Shown: positions 44,216 to 55,025, numbered from the stretch's first letter. The stretch: 64,000 nt of DNA from Yersinia kristensenii (GCF_900460525.1 NZ_UHIY01000001.1:806001-870000), one strand, 5' to 3'. Numbers and translations are program-made. Notes: generated by a model not told the origin, from the letters alone.

Positions 44216-44267
44216 ACTGTAAACATCTTGTTAGTTATTTACTGTAAACTTAGGATTAACTGTAAAC
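44216..44267 (+). repeat. Three direct repeats ACTGTAAAC upstream of msrA
   Basis: Exact copies at 44216, 44241 and 44259, spaced 25 and 18 bp. They end 14 bp before the GTG start, overlapping the leader; a possible binding site array. Confidence 0.65.
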
Positions 44268-44280
44268 GTCGGAGTCTATT

Positions 44281-44922
44281 GTGGTGCAAAATTTTGATAA
44301 AACTACCGTCATTGATGTGGCGAATGCTTTACCGGGGCGACTGACACCGATGCCAGTAGCAACTCTCCATGTGGTTAATGGGCACTCCATGACGCATATC
44401 CCTGAAAATATGGAAGTTGCCATCTTCGCCATGGGCTGTTTCTGGGGTGTCGAGCGCCTGTTTTGGCAGCAACCAGGCGTTTATAGTACTGCCACAGGCT
44501 ACAGTGGTGGATATACCCCAAACCCAACCTATCATGAAGTGTGTAGCGGGCGTACCGCTCATGCCGAAGTGGTGCGCGTGGTTTTTGACCCCGCCATGAT
44601 TAGCTATAAACAGCTATTACAAATTTTCTGGGAAAATCACGACCCCGCTCAAGGAATGCGTCAAGGGGGTGATGTCGGAACTCAATATCGTTCAGCCATT
44701 TACGTGCTGACACCCGAGCAGGAAGCGCAAGCGCAAGAGAGCAAAGCACTGTTCCAGCAAGCCATGGAAAAAGCCGGTGACCGCCGGGTGATTACCAGTG
44801 AAATCGCCACCGCCCTACCGTTTTACTATGCCGAAGATGACCACCAGCAGTATTTATACAAAAATCCGCAGGGATATTGTGGCCTGGGTGGCATTGGCGT
44901 TTGTATGCCACCTAATTTGTAA
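44281..44922 (+). CDS. msrA: MsrA, peptide methionine (S)-S-oxide reductase
   Basis: Repairs oxidised methionine. The catalytic motif GCFWGVER (Cys53) is present, with resolving cysteines in the C-terminal [10 protein letters not shown]. Length 213 residues compared with 212 in E. coli. There is no ATG: GTG at 44281 or the next GTG at 44284 serves as start, with GGAG 6-9 bases upstream. Divergent from tamA, as in E. coli. Confidence 0.96.
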   Translation: MVQNFDKTTVIDVANALPGRLTPMPVATLHVVNGHSMTHIPENMEVAIFAMGCFWGVERLFWQQPGVYSTATGYSGGYTPNPTYHEVCSGRTAHAEVVRVVFDPAMISYKQLLQIFWENHDPAQGMRQGGDVGTQYRSAIYVLTPEQEAQAQESKALFQQAMEKAGDRRVITSEIATALPFYYAEDDHQQYLYKNPQGYCGLGGIGVCMPPNL

Positions 44923-45118
44923 GGCTGGCGGCGCTCTTGCCGCTGCTGCTATACTACTACGGGCTGTTTACTCAGCCCGATAGCGGCTTTCTGCCGTCAT
45001 CTTGAATTCAACATTGAACTCATTAGAATTCATCAAAAATAATTGAATTAACCGAAAATAACAGTATGGCCCTTCCTTACGATCGCCGGCGCTATCGTCG
45101 GTACGACACGGACAGATT

Positions 45119-46450
45119 ATGTTAAACAGTATTTTACTGATTCTATTTTTAATCGCAGTGAGTGCTTTCTTCTCGTTATCAGAGATTTCACTGGCAGCAT
45201 CGCGAAAAATTAAATTAAAACTTCTGGCGGACGAAGGCGACATCAACGCCTTACGGGTTCTTAAATTACAAGAGACCCCTGGGATCTTCTTCACCGTTGT
45301 CCAGATTGGGCTGAATGCCGTTGCAATCCTCGGCGGTATTGTCGGTGATGCCGCATTCTCCCCTACTTTCAAAGTGGTATTCGAACGCATTATGTCGCCG
45401 GAGCTTGCTGATCAAGTCAGTTTCATTTGCTCATTTGTTCTGGTGACCAGCTTATTTATCTTGTTTGCAGATTTAACCCCGAAGCGCATCGGTATGATTT
45501 CACCTGAAGCGGTTGCCGTTCGGATCGTCAACCCGATGCGTTTCTGCATAATGATTTGTCGCCCATTAGTTTGGTTCTTCAATGGGATGGCGAATCTAAT
45601 CTTCCGCCTATTCAAGCTGCCAATGGTTCGCAATGACGATATAACATCGGATGATATCTACGCCGTGGTGGAGGCCGGTGCATTGGCGGGGGTATTACGC
45701 AAACAAGAGCACGAGCTGATTGAAAACGTCTTTGAGCTGGAATCTCGCACCGTCCCCTCTTCCATGACATCCCGCGAAAGTGTGATTTATTTTGATCTGC
45801 GGGAAAGTGAAGACAGCATCAAAGAAAAGATTTCGACCCATCCGCATTCAAAATTTTTGGTCTGTGATGGTCATATCGATCAAGTGGTGGGTTATGTTGA
45901 CTCCAAAGACTTGCTGAACCGGGTGTTGGGCAACCAAAGTTTGGTGCTCAGCAGTGGGGTGCAAATCCGCTCGGCGTTGATTGTGCCGGATACACTGACA
46001 CTCTCTGAAGCCCTGGAAAGCTTTAAAACGGCGGGTGAAGACTTCGCGGTTATTCTCAACGAATATGCTTTGGTCGTGGGGATAATTACCCTGAATGACG
46101 TGATGACCACACTGATGGGTGATTTAGTCGGCCAAGGGCAAGAAGAACAGATTGTGGCTCGTGATGAAAACTCGTGGCTGATTGAGGGGGGGACCCCGAT
46201 TGAAGATGTCATGCGCGTTCTGCATATTGATGAATTCCCGCAATCCGGCAATTATGAAACCATCGGCGGTTTTATGATGTATATGCTGCGCAAAATTCCC
46301 AAGCGCACCGATTTCGTCAAGTATGCCGGTTACAAGTTTGAAGTGGTAGACATTGATAGCTACAAAATCGACCAGTTATTAGTGACCAGATTCAGTGACC
46401 AGCCGACCCCCATATTGCCAAAAGCGCCGCATGAAAGCAGCGATGCATAG
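45119..46450 (+). CDS. paeA: PaeA (YtfL), polyamine exporter with CNNM/CorC architecture
   Basis: Inner-membrane protein linked to cadaverine and putrescine export in Salmonella and E. coli. Order: DUF21 membrane domain with about four helices (1-190, including EISLAASRKIKLKLLADEG), a CBS pair (about 215-330) and a CorC_HlyC C-terminal domain with LGDLVGQGQEE-type sequence and the end YKIDQLLVTRF. Length 443 residues. The ribosome site is weak (ACGGA). Older names call it haemolysin-like, which is misleading. Confidence 0.9.
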   Translation: MLNSILLILFLIAVSAFFSLSEISLAASRKIKLKLLADEGDINALRVLKLQETPGIFFTVVQIGLNAVAILGGIVGDAAFSPTFKVVFERIMSPELADQVSFICSFVLVTSLFILFADLTPKRIGMISPEAVAVRIVNPMRFCIMICRPLVWFFNGMANLIFRLFKLPMVRNDDITSDDIYAVVEAGALAGVLRKQEHELIENVFELESRTVPSSMTSRESVIYFDLRESEDSIKEKISTHPHSKFLVCDGHIDQVVGYVDSKDLLNRVLGNQSLVLSSGVQIRSALIVPDTLTLSEALESFKTAGEDFAVILNEYALVVGIITLNDVMTTLMGDLVGQGQEEQIVARDENSWLIEGGTPIEDVMRVLHIDEFPQSGNYETIGGFMMYMLRKIPKRTDFVKYAGYKFEVVDIDSYKIDQLLVTRFSDQPTPILPKAPHESSDA

Positions 46451-46489
46451 CCGGCCAGCTAACCAAAATCGTGATTCCTGAAAACATTA

Positions 46490-46511
46490 GCGGCCCCTAA
46501 TTAGGGGCCGC
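46490..46511. terminator. Perfect 22-bp palindrome between paeA and ytfK
   Basis: GCGGCCCCTAA and its exact complement TTAGGGGCCGC, a perfect inverted repeat with no loop bases. It lies between convergent paeA and ytfK. T-runs are poor on both sides, so it may act as a hairpin barrier or weak terminator. Confidence 0.7.
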
Positions 46512-46534
46512 AATTCAATTGGTTGGGGATGTGA

Positions 46535-46738
46535 CTAAATTTCAGTTTGTAGGCGCATCACTTGCCGGTTAACTTCCGACATCACCTCAAAGTGGCGTTT
46601 ATCCCTAACTTTTGGGATTAAAATTTTGCCCTTATCAAACTCAAAAGCCCCCATATCCTTGATATACAACCGGCCGCGAAACAGTGTTTTGACATACATC
46701 GCGATTTTTGCCGGATTGTAACGTTGGAAGATCCTCAT
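46535..46738 (-). CDS. ytfK: YtfK, SpoT-stimulating stress protein
   Basis: Small DUF1107 protein; E. coli YtfK tilts SpoT toward ppGpp synthesis under phosphate or fatty-acid starvation. Start ATG 46738 ([17 protein letters not shown]) gives 67 residues and aligns over the whole length, including [21 protein letters not shown] (shortened) and the end [11 protein letters not shown]. The frame extends eight codons upstream, outside the family start. Confidence 0.95.
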   Translation of the reverse strand: MRIFQRYNPAKIAMYVKTLFRGRLYIKDMGAFEFDKGKILIPKVRDKRHFEVMSEVNRQVMRLQTEI

Positions 46739-47075
46739 TGTTTTACTTTCCTCCCATAGCACTGATACACACCCTTTAGCGCCTTAGCGACCAAGATCAC
46801 AGGTAGCGTAAGATAATTGCAGAGTAATAGACCAAGAGTATGGCGTTAAGTTCCCACAAAACTAGTCATTGATGCTGGATTTACACAATATTACAGTGTA
46901 ATTGAGAGAGAATGAGAGTTTGTAACAGAATAACCATCTAGTCACTGTCAGAAATAATTATTTTAGACAAACAGGACAGACCTCTGATCTGCACCTATTA
47001 TTGGGAAACTTACCTGTTCACAGGAATAAGTACCGACATGACTCATAATAGCCATAAGATCCAAAAGGACATCCC
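46739..47075. other. ytfK-ytfJ divergent intergenic region (337 bp)
   Basis: Non-coding by inspection. It holds an inverted repeat TTACAC-AATATTACA-GTGTAA at about 46880-46900 that might be an operator; no known regulator consensus was matched. Confidence 0.5.
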
Positions 47076-47639
47076 ATGATAAAAAATAGCCTGCTTATAT
47101 TATCGCTGCTTTTCACCCCATTCATGGCCAGCGCTCTCACTATTCAAATTGACCAGCGAGTACCGCCGGTAGGTGTCAGCGATAAAGGCGAATTAAATTA
47201 TGATAAGGCTACTGATCAGTTTAGCTACAAAAACTGGAATAGCGCGCAATTGCCCGGAAAAGTGCGAGTTGTCCAGCATATTGCGGGCCGCACATCAGCA
47301 AAAGAACTGAATGCGCCGTTAGTGGAAGCGATCAAGCACGCTAATTTGCCACACGAACATTACCAAACGACGACAATCGTCAATACCGATGACGCCATCT
47401 TCGGCACCGCGGTATTTGTGCGTAATAGTATTGAAACCAATAAGCGGGAATTCCCTTGGTCGCAGTTTGTGGTCGACAGCACCGGGAATGTCAAAAAGGC
47501 TTGGGGGTTAGCGGAGAAAGGCTCGGCTATTGTGGTACTGGATCAACAAGGAAATGTTAAATTTTTCAAGGACGGGGCTCTAACCCCCGCAGAAGTGCAG
47601 CAGGTCATCGACCAACTGCACCAGCTAGTGAAACAATAA
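47076..47639 (+). CDS. ytfJ: YtfJ, periplasmic protein of unknown function
   Basis: A 187-residue secreted protein with a signal peptide (1-20, ending FMASA) and a predicted thioredoxin-like fold but no CXXC. Conserved segments shared with E. coli YtfJ are QRVPPVGVSDKGEL, KVRVVQHIAGRTSAKELNA and HYQTTTIVNTDDAIFG. The function is not established. It is convergent with cysQ, with only two bases between the stop codons. Confidence 0.93.
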   Translation: MIKNSLLILSLLFTPFMASALTIQIDQRVPPVGVSDKGELNYDKATDQFSYKNWNSAQLPGKVRVVQHIAGRTSAKELNAPLVEAIKHANLPHEHYQTTTIVNTDDAIFGTAVFVRNSIETNKREFPWSQFVVDSTGNVKKAWGLAEKGSAIVVLDQQGNVKFFKDGALTPAEVQQVIDQLHQLVKQ

Positions 47640-47641
47640 AA

Positions 47642-48382
47642 TTAGAACAAAGACACCCGAAAGCCGGGGTTCAGGAAAGATTCACGGGGGGTATAAGACA
47701 GCGGTTTACCCTGCCAATCGTGCACCTGCGCTCCGGCAGCCATCGCCACAGCATGCCCGGCGGCGGTATCCCACACATTGGTTGGCCCAAAGCGAGGGTA
47801 CAGTTGCGCCTTGCCTTCGGCGACCAGACAAAACTTGAGTGATGAACCGACTGATACCGTCTGATGCTCACCCAATTGTGCCAAATAATCTTCCAGTTCA
47901 GCATCACTGTGGGAGCGGCTGACCACCACCAGCGGTGGCACGGCATCACGCACTTCAATCTGCATACGCCGACCACACTCTTCTTTCCACGCTTGGCCGT
48001 TTTCCGCGCTGTACATCACCTCCGTCACCGGGGCGTAAACCACCCCCAACACCGGCACCCCTTGGTCAATCAGGGCGATATTGACGGTAAACTCGCCATT
48101 ACGGTTCAGGAATTCCTTGGTACCATCCAGAGGGTCAACCAGCCAATAGCGCTGCCAATGCTGCCGCACCGCCCAAGTCGGTGGATCTTCTTCTGATAAC
48201 AGCGGGATATCGGGGGTCAATACCGCTAACCCGGTTTTGATAATCTGGTGAGCGGCGAGATCCGCCGCCGTAACCGGCGAATCATCTTTTTTCTGGGCCA
48301 CATCAAGGGGCTTCTCGCCCTGATAGACCGCCATAATCGCCACGCCTGCCTCGCGGGCCAACTGGCAAATTTGCTCTAACAT
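47642..48382 (-). CDS. cysQ: CysQ, 3'(2'),5'-bisphosphate nucleotidase
   Basis: Hydrolyses PAP (3'-phosphoadenosine 5'-phosphate) from sulfate assimilation, in the inositol monophosphatase superfamily. Metal-site motifs are SEEDPP near 62-67, DPLDGTKEF near 85-93 and WDTAAGHAV near 208. ATG 48382 ([13 protein letters not shown]) gives 246 residues as in E. coli; upstream in-frame starts to 48409 are less likely. Divergent from cpdB, which also acts on nucleotides. Confidence 0.97.
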   Translation of the reverse strand: MLEQICQLAREAGVAIMAVYQGEKPLDVAQKKDDSPVTAADLAAHQIIKTGLAVLTPDIPLLSEEDPPTWAVRQHWQRYWLVDPLDGTKEFLNRNGEFTVNIALIDQGVPVLGVVYAPVTEVMYSAENGQAWKEECGRRMQIEVRDAVPPLVVVSRSHSDAELEDYLAQLGEHQTVSVGSSLKFCLVAEGKAQLYPRFGPTNVWDTAAGHAVAMAAGAQVHDWQGKPLSYTPRESFLNPGFRVSLF

Positions 48383-48748
48383 CATCCACCCCTTGGTATT
48401 ATGAGTCATGTCGAATATTGATAGTGGTGCTTAAATCCATAAGGGTTCCAGTAAGAACTCACTCTATATTCATTTTAGAACGCAAAGCTAAAATAAAAAT
48501 TAATCATTACCAAGCCGAGCATCCCTTTGGCAGACTAATAATTTTCCAGCCAAATAGCCACCTTTGCGGGGTAATCCTTAATAAAATCAGGGGAATTAAC
48601 CTGCTGCAACTGTGAGCATCTCGGCGTTATCTGACAGCATTTTCTGCCAAACTTCACACTTTGCTATGACGACCTATTAAATTTACATATTCTTTTGCGA
48701 TACAGGTCGAATTGTTTTCTTAATGGAAAAGACACAATGGAGAAAGCC
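48383..48748. other. cysQ-cpdB divergent intergenic region
   Basis: About 365 bp with promoters for both genes. No ERIC copy, no convincing small gene, and no strong hairpin was seen. Confidence 0.5.
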
Positions 48749-50710
48749 ATGTTTAAGCGTCCGCTGACGTTATCCCTCCTTGCCAGCCTGATTGCTGTCG
48801 TAACCTCAACCGCGCAGGCCGCTACTGTTGATTTGCGCGTACTGGAAACCACCGACCTGCACAGCAATATGATGGATTTCGATTACTACAAAGATAAACC
48901 TACCGAGAAGTTTGGTCTGGTTCGCACCGCAAGCCTCATTGAAGCCGCTCGCCAACAAGCCACTAACAGTGTGCTGGTGGACAATGGCGACCTGATTCAG
49001 GGTAGCCCATTGGGTGATTATATGGCCGCCAAAGGGCTAAAGGCCGGTGAGATTCACCCTGTTTATAAGGCAATGAACACTCTGGATTATGCCGTGGGCA
49101 ACATCGGCAACCATGAATTTAATTATGGCCTGGATTATCTGAAAAAATCACTGGCGGGAGCCAAATTCCCCTATGTGAATGCCAACGTTATTGATGTAAA
49201 AACAGGTAAACCGCTGTTTCAGCCCTATTTAATTGTCGACACTCCGGTCAAAGATCGCGACGGGAAAAGCCATAATCTGCGTATCGGCTATATTGGTTTT
49301 GTGCCCCCGCAAGTCATGATATGGGATAAAGCCAACCTCAGCGGCAAAGTCACCGTCGATGACATCACCGAAACCGCCAAAAAATGGGTGCCGCAAATGC
49401 GCCAACAGGGTGCGGATTTAGTGGTCGCCATCCCCCACTCTGGCCTCTCCAGTGACCCTTACAAAACCATGGCGGAAAACTCGGTTTACTACCTCAGTCA
49501 AGTGCCGGGAATTGATGCCATTATGTTTGGTCATGCCCATGCCGTCTTCCCGAGCAAAGATTTTGCCGCTATCAAAGGTGCGGACATCGCGCAGGGAACA
49601 TTAAACGGTATCCCAGCAGTGATGCCCGGCCAATGGGGTGACCATCTGGGTGTGGTTGATTTTGTGTTGAATAATGACCAAGGTTCCTGGCAGGTGACTC
49701 AAGCTAAGGCCGAAGCCCGCCCTATCTTTGATAAAGCCACACAAAAATCATTAGCTGCCGAGAATACCAACTTGGTCAAAGTGTTAGCAGCCGATCACCA
49801 AGGCACCCGTGATTTTGTCAGCCAGCCGATTGGTAAAGCCTCGGATAATATGTACAGTTATTTGTCACTGATCCAAGACGATCCGACTGTACAAATTGTC
49901 AATAATGCCCAACGCGCTTATACCGAGCACTTTATTCAGGGCGATCCTGATTTAGCTGATTTACCGGTGCTGTCTGCCGCCGCGCCCTTTAAAGCCGGTG
50001 GTCGTAAGAATGACCCTGCCAGTTTTGTCGAGGTGGAAAAAGGCGAGCTGACCTTCCGCAATGCCGCCGATTTGTATCTTTACCCGAACACCTTAGTGGT
50101 GGTCAAAGCCAGTGGCGCGGACGTCAAACAATGGCTGGAGTGCTCTGCCGCGCAATTTAATCAAATTGATGTCAACAGCAGCAAGCCGCAATCGCTGATT
50201 AATTGGGATGGCTTCCGGACCTATAATTTCGATGTTATCGACGGGGTTAACTATGAAATTGATGTCAGCCAACCCGCTCGCTATGATGGCGAATGTGTGC
50301 TGATTAATGACAAAGCCGAGCGCATCAAAAATCTGACTTTCAACGGGAAACCTATTGATCCGCAAGCGACTTTCCTGATTGCGACCAACAATTATCGCGC
50401 CTATAGCGGTAAGTTTGCTGGTACCGGTGATAGCCATATCGCCTTCGCCTCACCGGATGAAAACCGGGCGGTTTTGTCAGCTTATATCAGTGCGGAAACC
50501 AAAAAACATGGGCAAGTCACCCCGCAAGCAGATAACAACTGGCGTCTGGCGAATATTGAGAGTCAGCACCCGCTGGATATCCGCTTTGAAACCTCGCCAA
50601 GTGCTAAAGCCGCTGAATTTATTAAGCAAAAAGCACAATACCCAATGAAAGCAATGGGTACTGACGAGATTGGTTTTGAAGTGTATCAAGTTGATTTACA
50701 GAAGAAATAA
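48749..50710 (+). CDS. cpdB: CpdB, periplasmic 2',3'-cyclic-nucleotide 2'-phosphodiesterase/3'-nucleotidase
   Basis: Salvages extracellular nucleotides. The N-terminal signal peptide ([15 protein letters not shown], cleavage near AQA-ATV) is followed by a metallophosphoesterase domain with [20 protein letters not shown] and GHAHAVFP motifs, then a 5'-nucleotidase C domain with [10 protein letters not shown] and [14 protein letters not shown]. About 653 residues. ATG 48749 has GGAG six bases upstream; ATG 48737, four codons earlier, is an alternative. A terminator follows. Confidence 0.97.
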   Translation: MFKRPLTLSLLASLIAVVTSTAQAATVDLRVLETTDLHSNMMDFDYYKDKPTEKFGLVRTASLIEAARQQATNSVLVDNGDLIQGSPLGDYMAAKGLKAGEIHPVYKAMNTLDYAVGNIGNHEFNYGLDYLKKSLAGAKFPYVNANVIDVKTGKPLFQPYLIVDTPVKDRDGKSHNLRIGYIGFVPPQVMIWDKANLSGKVTVDDITETAKKWVPQMRQQGADLVVAIPHSGLSSDPYKTMAENSVYYLSQVPGIDAIMFGHAHAVFPSKDFAAIKGADIAQGTLNGIPAVMPGQWGDHLGVVDFVLNNDQGSWQVTQAKAEARPIFDKATQKSLAAENTNLVKVLAADHQGTRDFVSQPIGKASDNMYSYLSLIQDDPTVQIVNNAQRAYTEHFIQGDPDLADLPVLSAAAPFKAGGRKNDPASFVEVEKGELTFRNAADLYLYPNTLVVVKASGADVKQWLECSAAQFNQIDVNSSKPQSLINWDGFRTYNFDVIDGVNYEIDVSQPARYDGECVLINDKAERIKNLTFNGKPIDPQATFLIATNNYRAYSGKFAGTGDSHIAFASPDENRAVLSAYISAETKKHGQVTPQADNNWRLANIESQHPLDIRFETSPSAKAAEFIKQKAQYPMKAMGTDEIGFEVYQVDLQKK

Positions 50711-50733
50711 CCTGAATTGATGGATTAAAACGC

Positions 50734-50763
50734 AAAAAGGGCGACATGATGTCGCCCTTTTTT
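50734..50763. terminator. Terminator between cpdB and fklB
   Basis: AAAAAGGGCGACAT / ATGTCGCCCTTTTTT, a perfect long stem with A and T tracts, serving both convergent genes. Confidence 0.92.
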
Positions 50764-50782
50764 ATGTCACTGCGCGCGAAAA

Positions 50783-51403
50783 TTACAGAATGTCCAGCAG
50801 TTCCACTTCAAACATCAATGCGCTGAATGGTGGGATAGTCGCACCCGCACCACGCTCGCCGTAAGCCAGGTTGTGCGGGATGTACAGCTTCCACTTCGAC
50901 CCCACTGGCATCATGGACAGAGCTTCAATCCAACCGGGAATGACACCACTGACTGGGAACTCTGCAGGTTGGCCGCGCTCAACTGAGCTATCAAATACCG
51001 TGCCATCAACCAGGCGGCCAGTATAGTGCACACGTACACGGTCCTGGCGAGATGGAATTGGGCCATCACCCGCCTGTAATACGGAGAATTGTAACCCGGA
51101 CTCGGTGGTGGTGACATCATCACGCTTGGCATTTTCTTCCAGGAATGTTTTGCCTTCTTCTACCAAGGCCTGCTGGCGCTCAACGCGCACTTTATCAGCC
51201 TTTTCATGCACTTCTTGCAGCGCGCGATGTATCACATCAACAGGGACAGTCGGTGTATTCCCTTCCATCGCGTCACGCAAACCTGCCAACAGTGCTTCTG
51301 GCAGTAAACCTTCCAGCCCGGACTCTTGCAATTGCTGCCCGATTTGTAAACCAATTCCGTAGCTCGCTTGCGCTTCAACGCTATCAAAAGAAGGGGTTGT
51401 CAT
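50783..51403 (-). CDS. fklB: FklB (FKBP22), peptidyl-prolyl cis-trans isomerase
   Basis: A 206-residue FKBP with an N-terminal dimerisation domain (1-90, [12 protein letters not shown]) and a C-terminal catalytic domain with [33 protein letters not shown] and [13 protein letters not shown]. It has no signal peptide, so cytoplasmic. ATG 51403 follows AGGAAAATCC. It is divergent from ytfB, as in E. coli. Confidence 0.96.
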   Translation of the reverse strand: MTTPSFDSVEAQASYGIGLQIGQQLQESGLEGLLPEALLAGLRDAMEGNTPTVPVDVIHRALQEVHEKADKVRVERQQALVEEGKTFLEENAKRDDVTTTESGLQFSVLQAGDGPIPSRQDRVRVHYTGRLVDGTVFDSSVERGQPAEFPVSGVIPGWIEALSMMPVGSKWKLYIPHNLAYGERGAGATIPPFSALMFEVELLDIL

Positions 51404-51667
51404 GGATTTTCCTTTAGTCGCTTATCATGTCGAAGCCGCCAGCATAACAGCAGCAGGGGAGCGCGGTAAAATCTTGCTTCGCGAATGATGACTTTTGTCG
51501 TAGAAAAAGAAACAATAATAGCTGGCCCTTCATAATATTCTGTCTTTTGGCATCAGTCAGTTAGCCACTTAACCCAATTTCAAGCAAGAAGGGTTATACT
51601 TAGAGGCCTATAGGTATCGTGCCATTTTATTATTTATGTCGTTTTACGTTGTTGAAGAGAGGTCATC

Positions 51668-52429
51668 ATGGGCAGAATCGCGCCCAGGAGAAGGAAAAAC
51701 ACTCGAGTTTATCAGCCATTGTTGCACACTTGGCTGAGTATCAGGCAGAGGGTCTTGCCGGCGACTAAAAATGCTGATGATCAAAATCTGATGTCAGAAA
51801 TCAGTGCGTCTGAACACATTTCTCCCGCTGAGGATATCGCCTCGACTGAAAATAATGTGTCCCCAGAAACGGTTGCGGCAGCTGAACAGGGAAAAGGAAT
51901 TAAAGGACTGTTACTGAAAATCTGGCATTTGCCGGACAGTTTTGAGTGGATGGAGCCTTTGCCTCTCTTTCACCGCCGCTGGGTCATTATTGCGACCACG
52001 GTATTACTGCTGGCACTGCTGTGGCCGGTTTCCCGTGATAACACCAATAACACCTTCCCGGTGAGTGCGCCATCCACTGACGTGCCGCTACAGGCCCAAT
52101 TACAAGGTCATCTTGATGCTCCGCCACCTCCAACGGTGGCGTCGCCACAGACACCGCCGTTACAGGGGAACTGGCAGAGTTATCAGATTCAGTCAGGGAA
52201 AACCCTGGCGCAGCTGTTCCGCGATAATAACTTGCCGGTGAATGAAGTTTTTGCGATGGCGCAAGTTGAAGGGAATGATAAACCGCTCAGTAACCTCAAA
52301 GCCGGGCAAGAAGTTAAAATCATGCTGGATGCAGAAGGTGTGGTCGCGGCTCTGGCCATTGAATCCGCCAATAGTACCGAAGTGCTATTTAGCCGGCAAA
52401 ACGATGGCAGTTATCGTCGCGAACGTTAA
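51668..52429 (+). CDS. ytfB: YtfB, OapA-family cell-division-associated membrane protein
   Basis: Single-pass inner-membrane protein with a periplasmic OapA/LysM-like glycan-binding domain; E. coli YtfB localises to the septum. The order is a cytoplasmic segment (1-105, with the conserved WHLPDSFEWMEPLPLFHRR), one TM helix (about 106-122), a Pro-rich linker, and the domain YQIQSGKTLAQLFRDNNLP ... MAQVEGNDKPLSNLKAGQEV. Length 253, about 40 residues longer than E. coli YtfB through a variable N-terminal extension, so a later start is possible although ATG 51668 has a good AGAGG. Confidence 0.9.
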   Translation: MGRIAPRRRKNTRVYQPLLHTWLSIRQRVLPATKNADDQNLMSEISASEHISPAEDIASTENNVSPETVAAAEQGKGIKGLLLKIWHLPDSFEWMEPLPLFHRRWVIIATTVLLLALLWPVSRDNTNNTFPVSAPSTDVPLQAQLQGHLDAPPPPTVASPQTPPLQGNWQSYQIQSGKTLAQLFRDNNLPVNEVFAMAQVEGNDKPLSNLKAGQEVKIMLDAEGVVAALAIESANSTEVLFSRQNDGSYRRER

Positions 52430-52564
52430 CCCCAGCCGCCCATAACCTCTTCTGTTTAACCCCTTATTTTCTTTGATAGTGTTATCCCGCCGCTCCCGAG
52501 GTAGGTTGTTTCTGGATGGTTCACTCCATCCATAACACCAGAAAATACTCATAAGGGAGTGATT

Positions 52565-53005
52565 ATGAAATATAAATTACCTTGTTTGTTCCTATTCTTT
52601 GCACCATTTAGCGCATTGGCCACACTGCATTGCCCAGCGATCAATGAAATCAAACACGGAGCGGGCGTCTATACCGCGGTAGCTGCGGATAACACTGAGT
52701 GGAGTGGAACCTTGCAAGGAGAGCTTCCCCAATTCGGTACTATCAAAGACTTCAGTGAAGCCATGATGATTGTCGAGGGCAGCAGTGAGGAGAAACGGGG
52801 GAAATTTCAAAAATGTACCTATAACTTACATGCTGAAGGTAAGCAGATAGATATGTTCTATGAAAACAAAGCCTGGCTGGCATCGATTAGCGATAAACCG
52901 CATTGGAAATACGAACAGGGTGGGTTTTTGAACTATTACACGTGTTCTGGCGTCGCCCCTGAGGTATGCCAGTTTGATATTGTGGCGGCCAGCGCTACAT
53001 TCTAA
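52565..53005 (+). CDS. Small secreted protein, DUF3757-like
   Basis: A 146-residue predicted periplasmic or secreted protein. ATG 52565 has AGGGAG six bases upstream (a GTG at 52559 is in frame but overlaps that site). Signal peptide about 1-19 (LFLFFAPFSALA), then a mature part starting TLHCPAINEIKH with four cysteines (CPA, KCTY, YTCSG, EVCQF) that could form two disulfides. The CP..I...G.YTA....W pattern resembles DUF3757; that match is from memory. Function unknown. It is not part of the E. coli neighbourhood. Confidence 0.75.
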   Translation: MKYKLPCLFLFFAPFSALATLHCPAINEIKHGAGVYTAVAADNTEWSGTLQGELPQFGTIKDFSEAMMIVEGSSEEKRGKFQKCTYNLHAEGKQIDMFYENKAWLASISDKPHWKYEQGGFLNYYTCSGVAPEVCQFDIVAASATF

Positions 53006-53056
53006 CCTCTGTTCGAAACCCCACGTATTATCTAAATATCCCTTTCGCCAGAAAGC

Positions 53057-53083
53057 AAAACGCCAGCACAAGGCTGGCGTTTT
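53057..53083. terminator. Terminator after rplI
   Basis: AAAACGCCAGC / GCTGGCGTTTT around ACAAG, between the convergent small secreted gene and rplI; usable on both strands. Confidence 0.85.
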
Positions 53084-53104
53084 AGCAGGTTACAGCAGCA
53101 TCAC

Positions 53105-53569
<465 letters not shown>

Positions 53570-53596
53570 TCAAAGTCGTTAATGGACAGTGGCCGA

Positions 53597-54146
<550 letters not shown>

Positions 54147-54154
54147 CACGGCAA

Positions 54155-54547
54155 TTACTCTTCAGAATCCCCAGCTTCAGAATCATCATTGGCTTCTGAC
54201 GCGAAGTCGTGACGCTCACGGCGTTCGTCTTTCGCTTTAACCATTGGTGATGCTTCAGTTACCGCGTGTTTAACGCGCATAACCATGCTACGGATAACGG
54301 CGTCGTTGAAGCGGAAGTTTGTTTCCAGCTCATCGATCGCTTCCTGCGGGGCTTCAACGTTCAGCAGAACGTAGTGAGCTTTGTGCAGTTTGTTGATCGG
54401 ATAAGCCAGTTGACGGCGGCCCCAGTCTTCCAGACGGTGGATCGTACCAGCAGCATTAGTGATTGTTGCACTATAGCGCTCGATCATGCCCGGAACCTGT
54501 TCGCTTTGGTCAGGATGGACCATAAAAACGATTTCGTAATGACGCAT
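54155..54547 (-). CDS. rpsF: 30S ribosomal protein S6
   Basis: A 130-residue S6 protein: [19 protein letters not shown] at the start and an acidic C-terminal tail ([13 protein letters not shown]) that in E. coli is the substrate of glutamate ligase RimK. First gene of the operon, with AAGGAG upstream and the S6:S18-binding leader stem annotated separately. Confidence 0.98.
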
Positions 54548-54574
54548 CGATTATTGCTCCTTACGGATTATTCA

Positions 54575-54609
54575 GCCTCCTGATAGGGTCAACCGCGGCC
54601 CATGGAGGC
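54575..54609 (-). promoter_or_regulatory. rpsF operon leader, S6:S18-binding RNA element
   Basis: On the minus strand GCCTCC pairs with GGAGGC, enclosing GGG...CCC and the CCGCGG segment; it sits 28 nt before the rpsF start. This corresponds to the known rpsF leader motif, where S6:S18 recognises a bulged CCG and represses translation. Confidence 0.82.
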
Positions 54610-55025
54610 AAGGAACGTGTTTGTGTGCGGCTGAAAAATGACGCGTAACTATACTTGCGGGCGGTTTGAAACTCAAGGACTGCCGGGGATTTATTCTTGT
54701 TCTACCCATTACGGTGCTAAAACCGCACTTTTTGTTCATGACAGAACCTATGGATGTTAATCCATTAGTCCGTTAAATCTTTCAATAAAATCATTAACTC
54801 TGAATAAATATTATTCATTTTTTTTGACAAAGTGAATCAATTATCACGTATTTTTAAATTAACAAAAGCGACTAAAATTACTGACATCCACCGCAAAACA
54901 AGCGGCGAAGCTAACTGAAAGTTATTCAAAGTATATAAACATACTCTACATAATTCGAGTGGCAGGACGGCAACTAACGCGCCGGTAGCTTGAAATATCA
55001 CGGGTATAAGATATTGGAGTCACCT
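54610..55025. other. rpsF-yjfY divergent intergenic region
   Basis: A+T-rich and non-coding, with the rpsF promoter on the left and a shortened ERIC copy (54941-55008) at the right, directly before the yjfY-like gene. No small gene is supported. Confidence 0.55.
54941..55008. repeat. Internally deleted ERIC element (68 bp)
   Basis: Keeps the left end ATACTCTACATAATTCGAG and the right end TAGCTTGAAATATCACGGG, with the central palindrome missing. It is adjacent to the yjfY-like ribosome site, so it probably forms the 5' UTR. Confidence 0.8.

Larger units (their letters stand above)
43879..44280. other. tamA-msrA divergent intergenic region (402 bp)
   Basis: Contains a full ERIC repeat (43959-44087) and, nearer msrA, three direct ACTGTAAAC repeats. 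Both promoters must lie here. No small gene is supported. Confidence 0.6.

Noticed and set aside
44923..45118. Possible riboswitch before paeA (ytfL)
   Set aside because: There is a GC-rich dyad near 45079-45096, but no pattern I could match to a known riboswitch class and no expression platform was evident.
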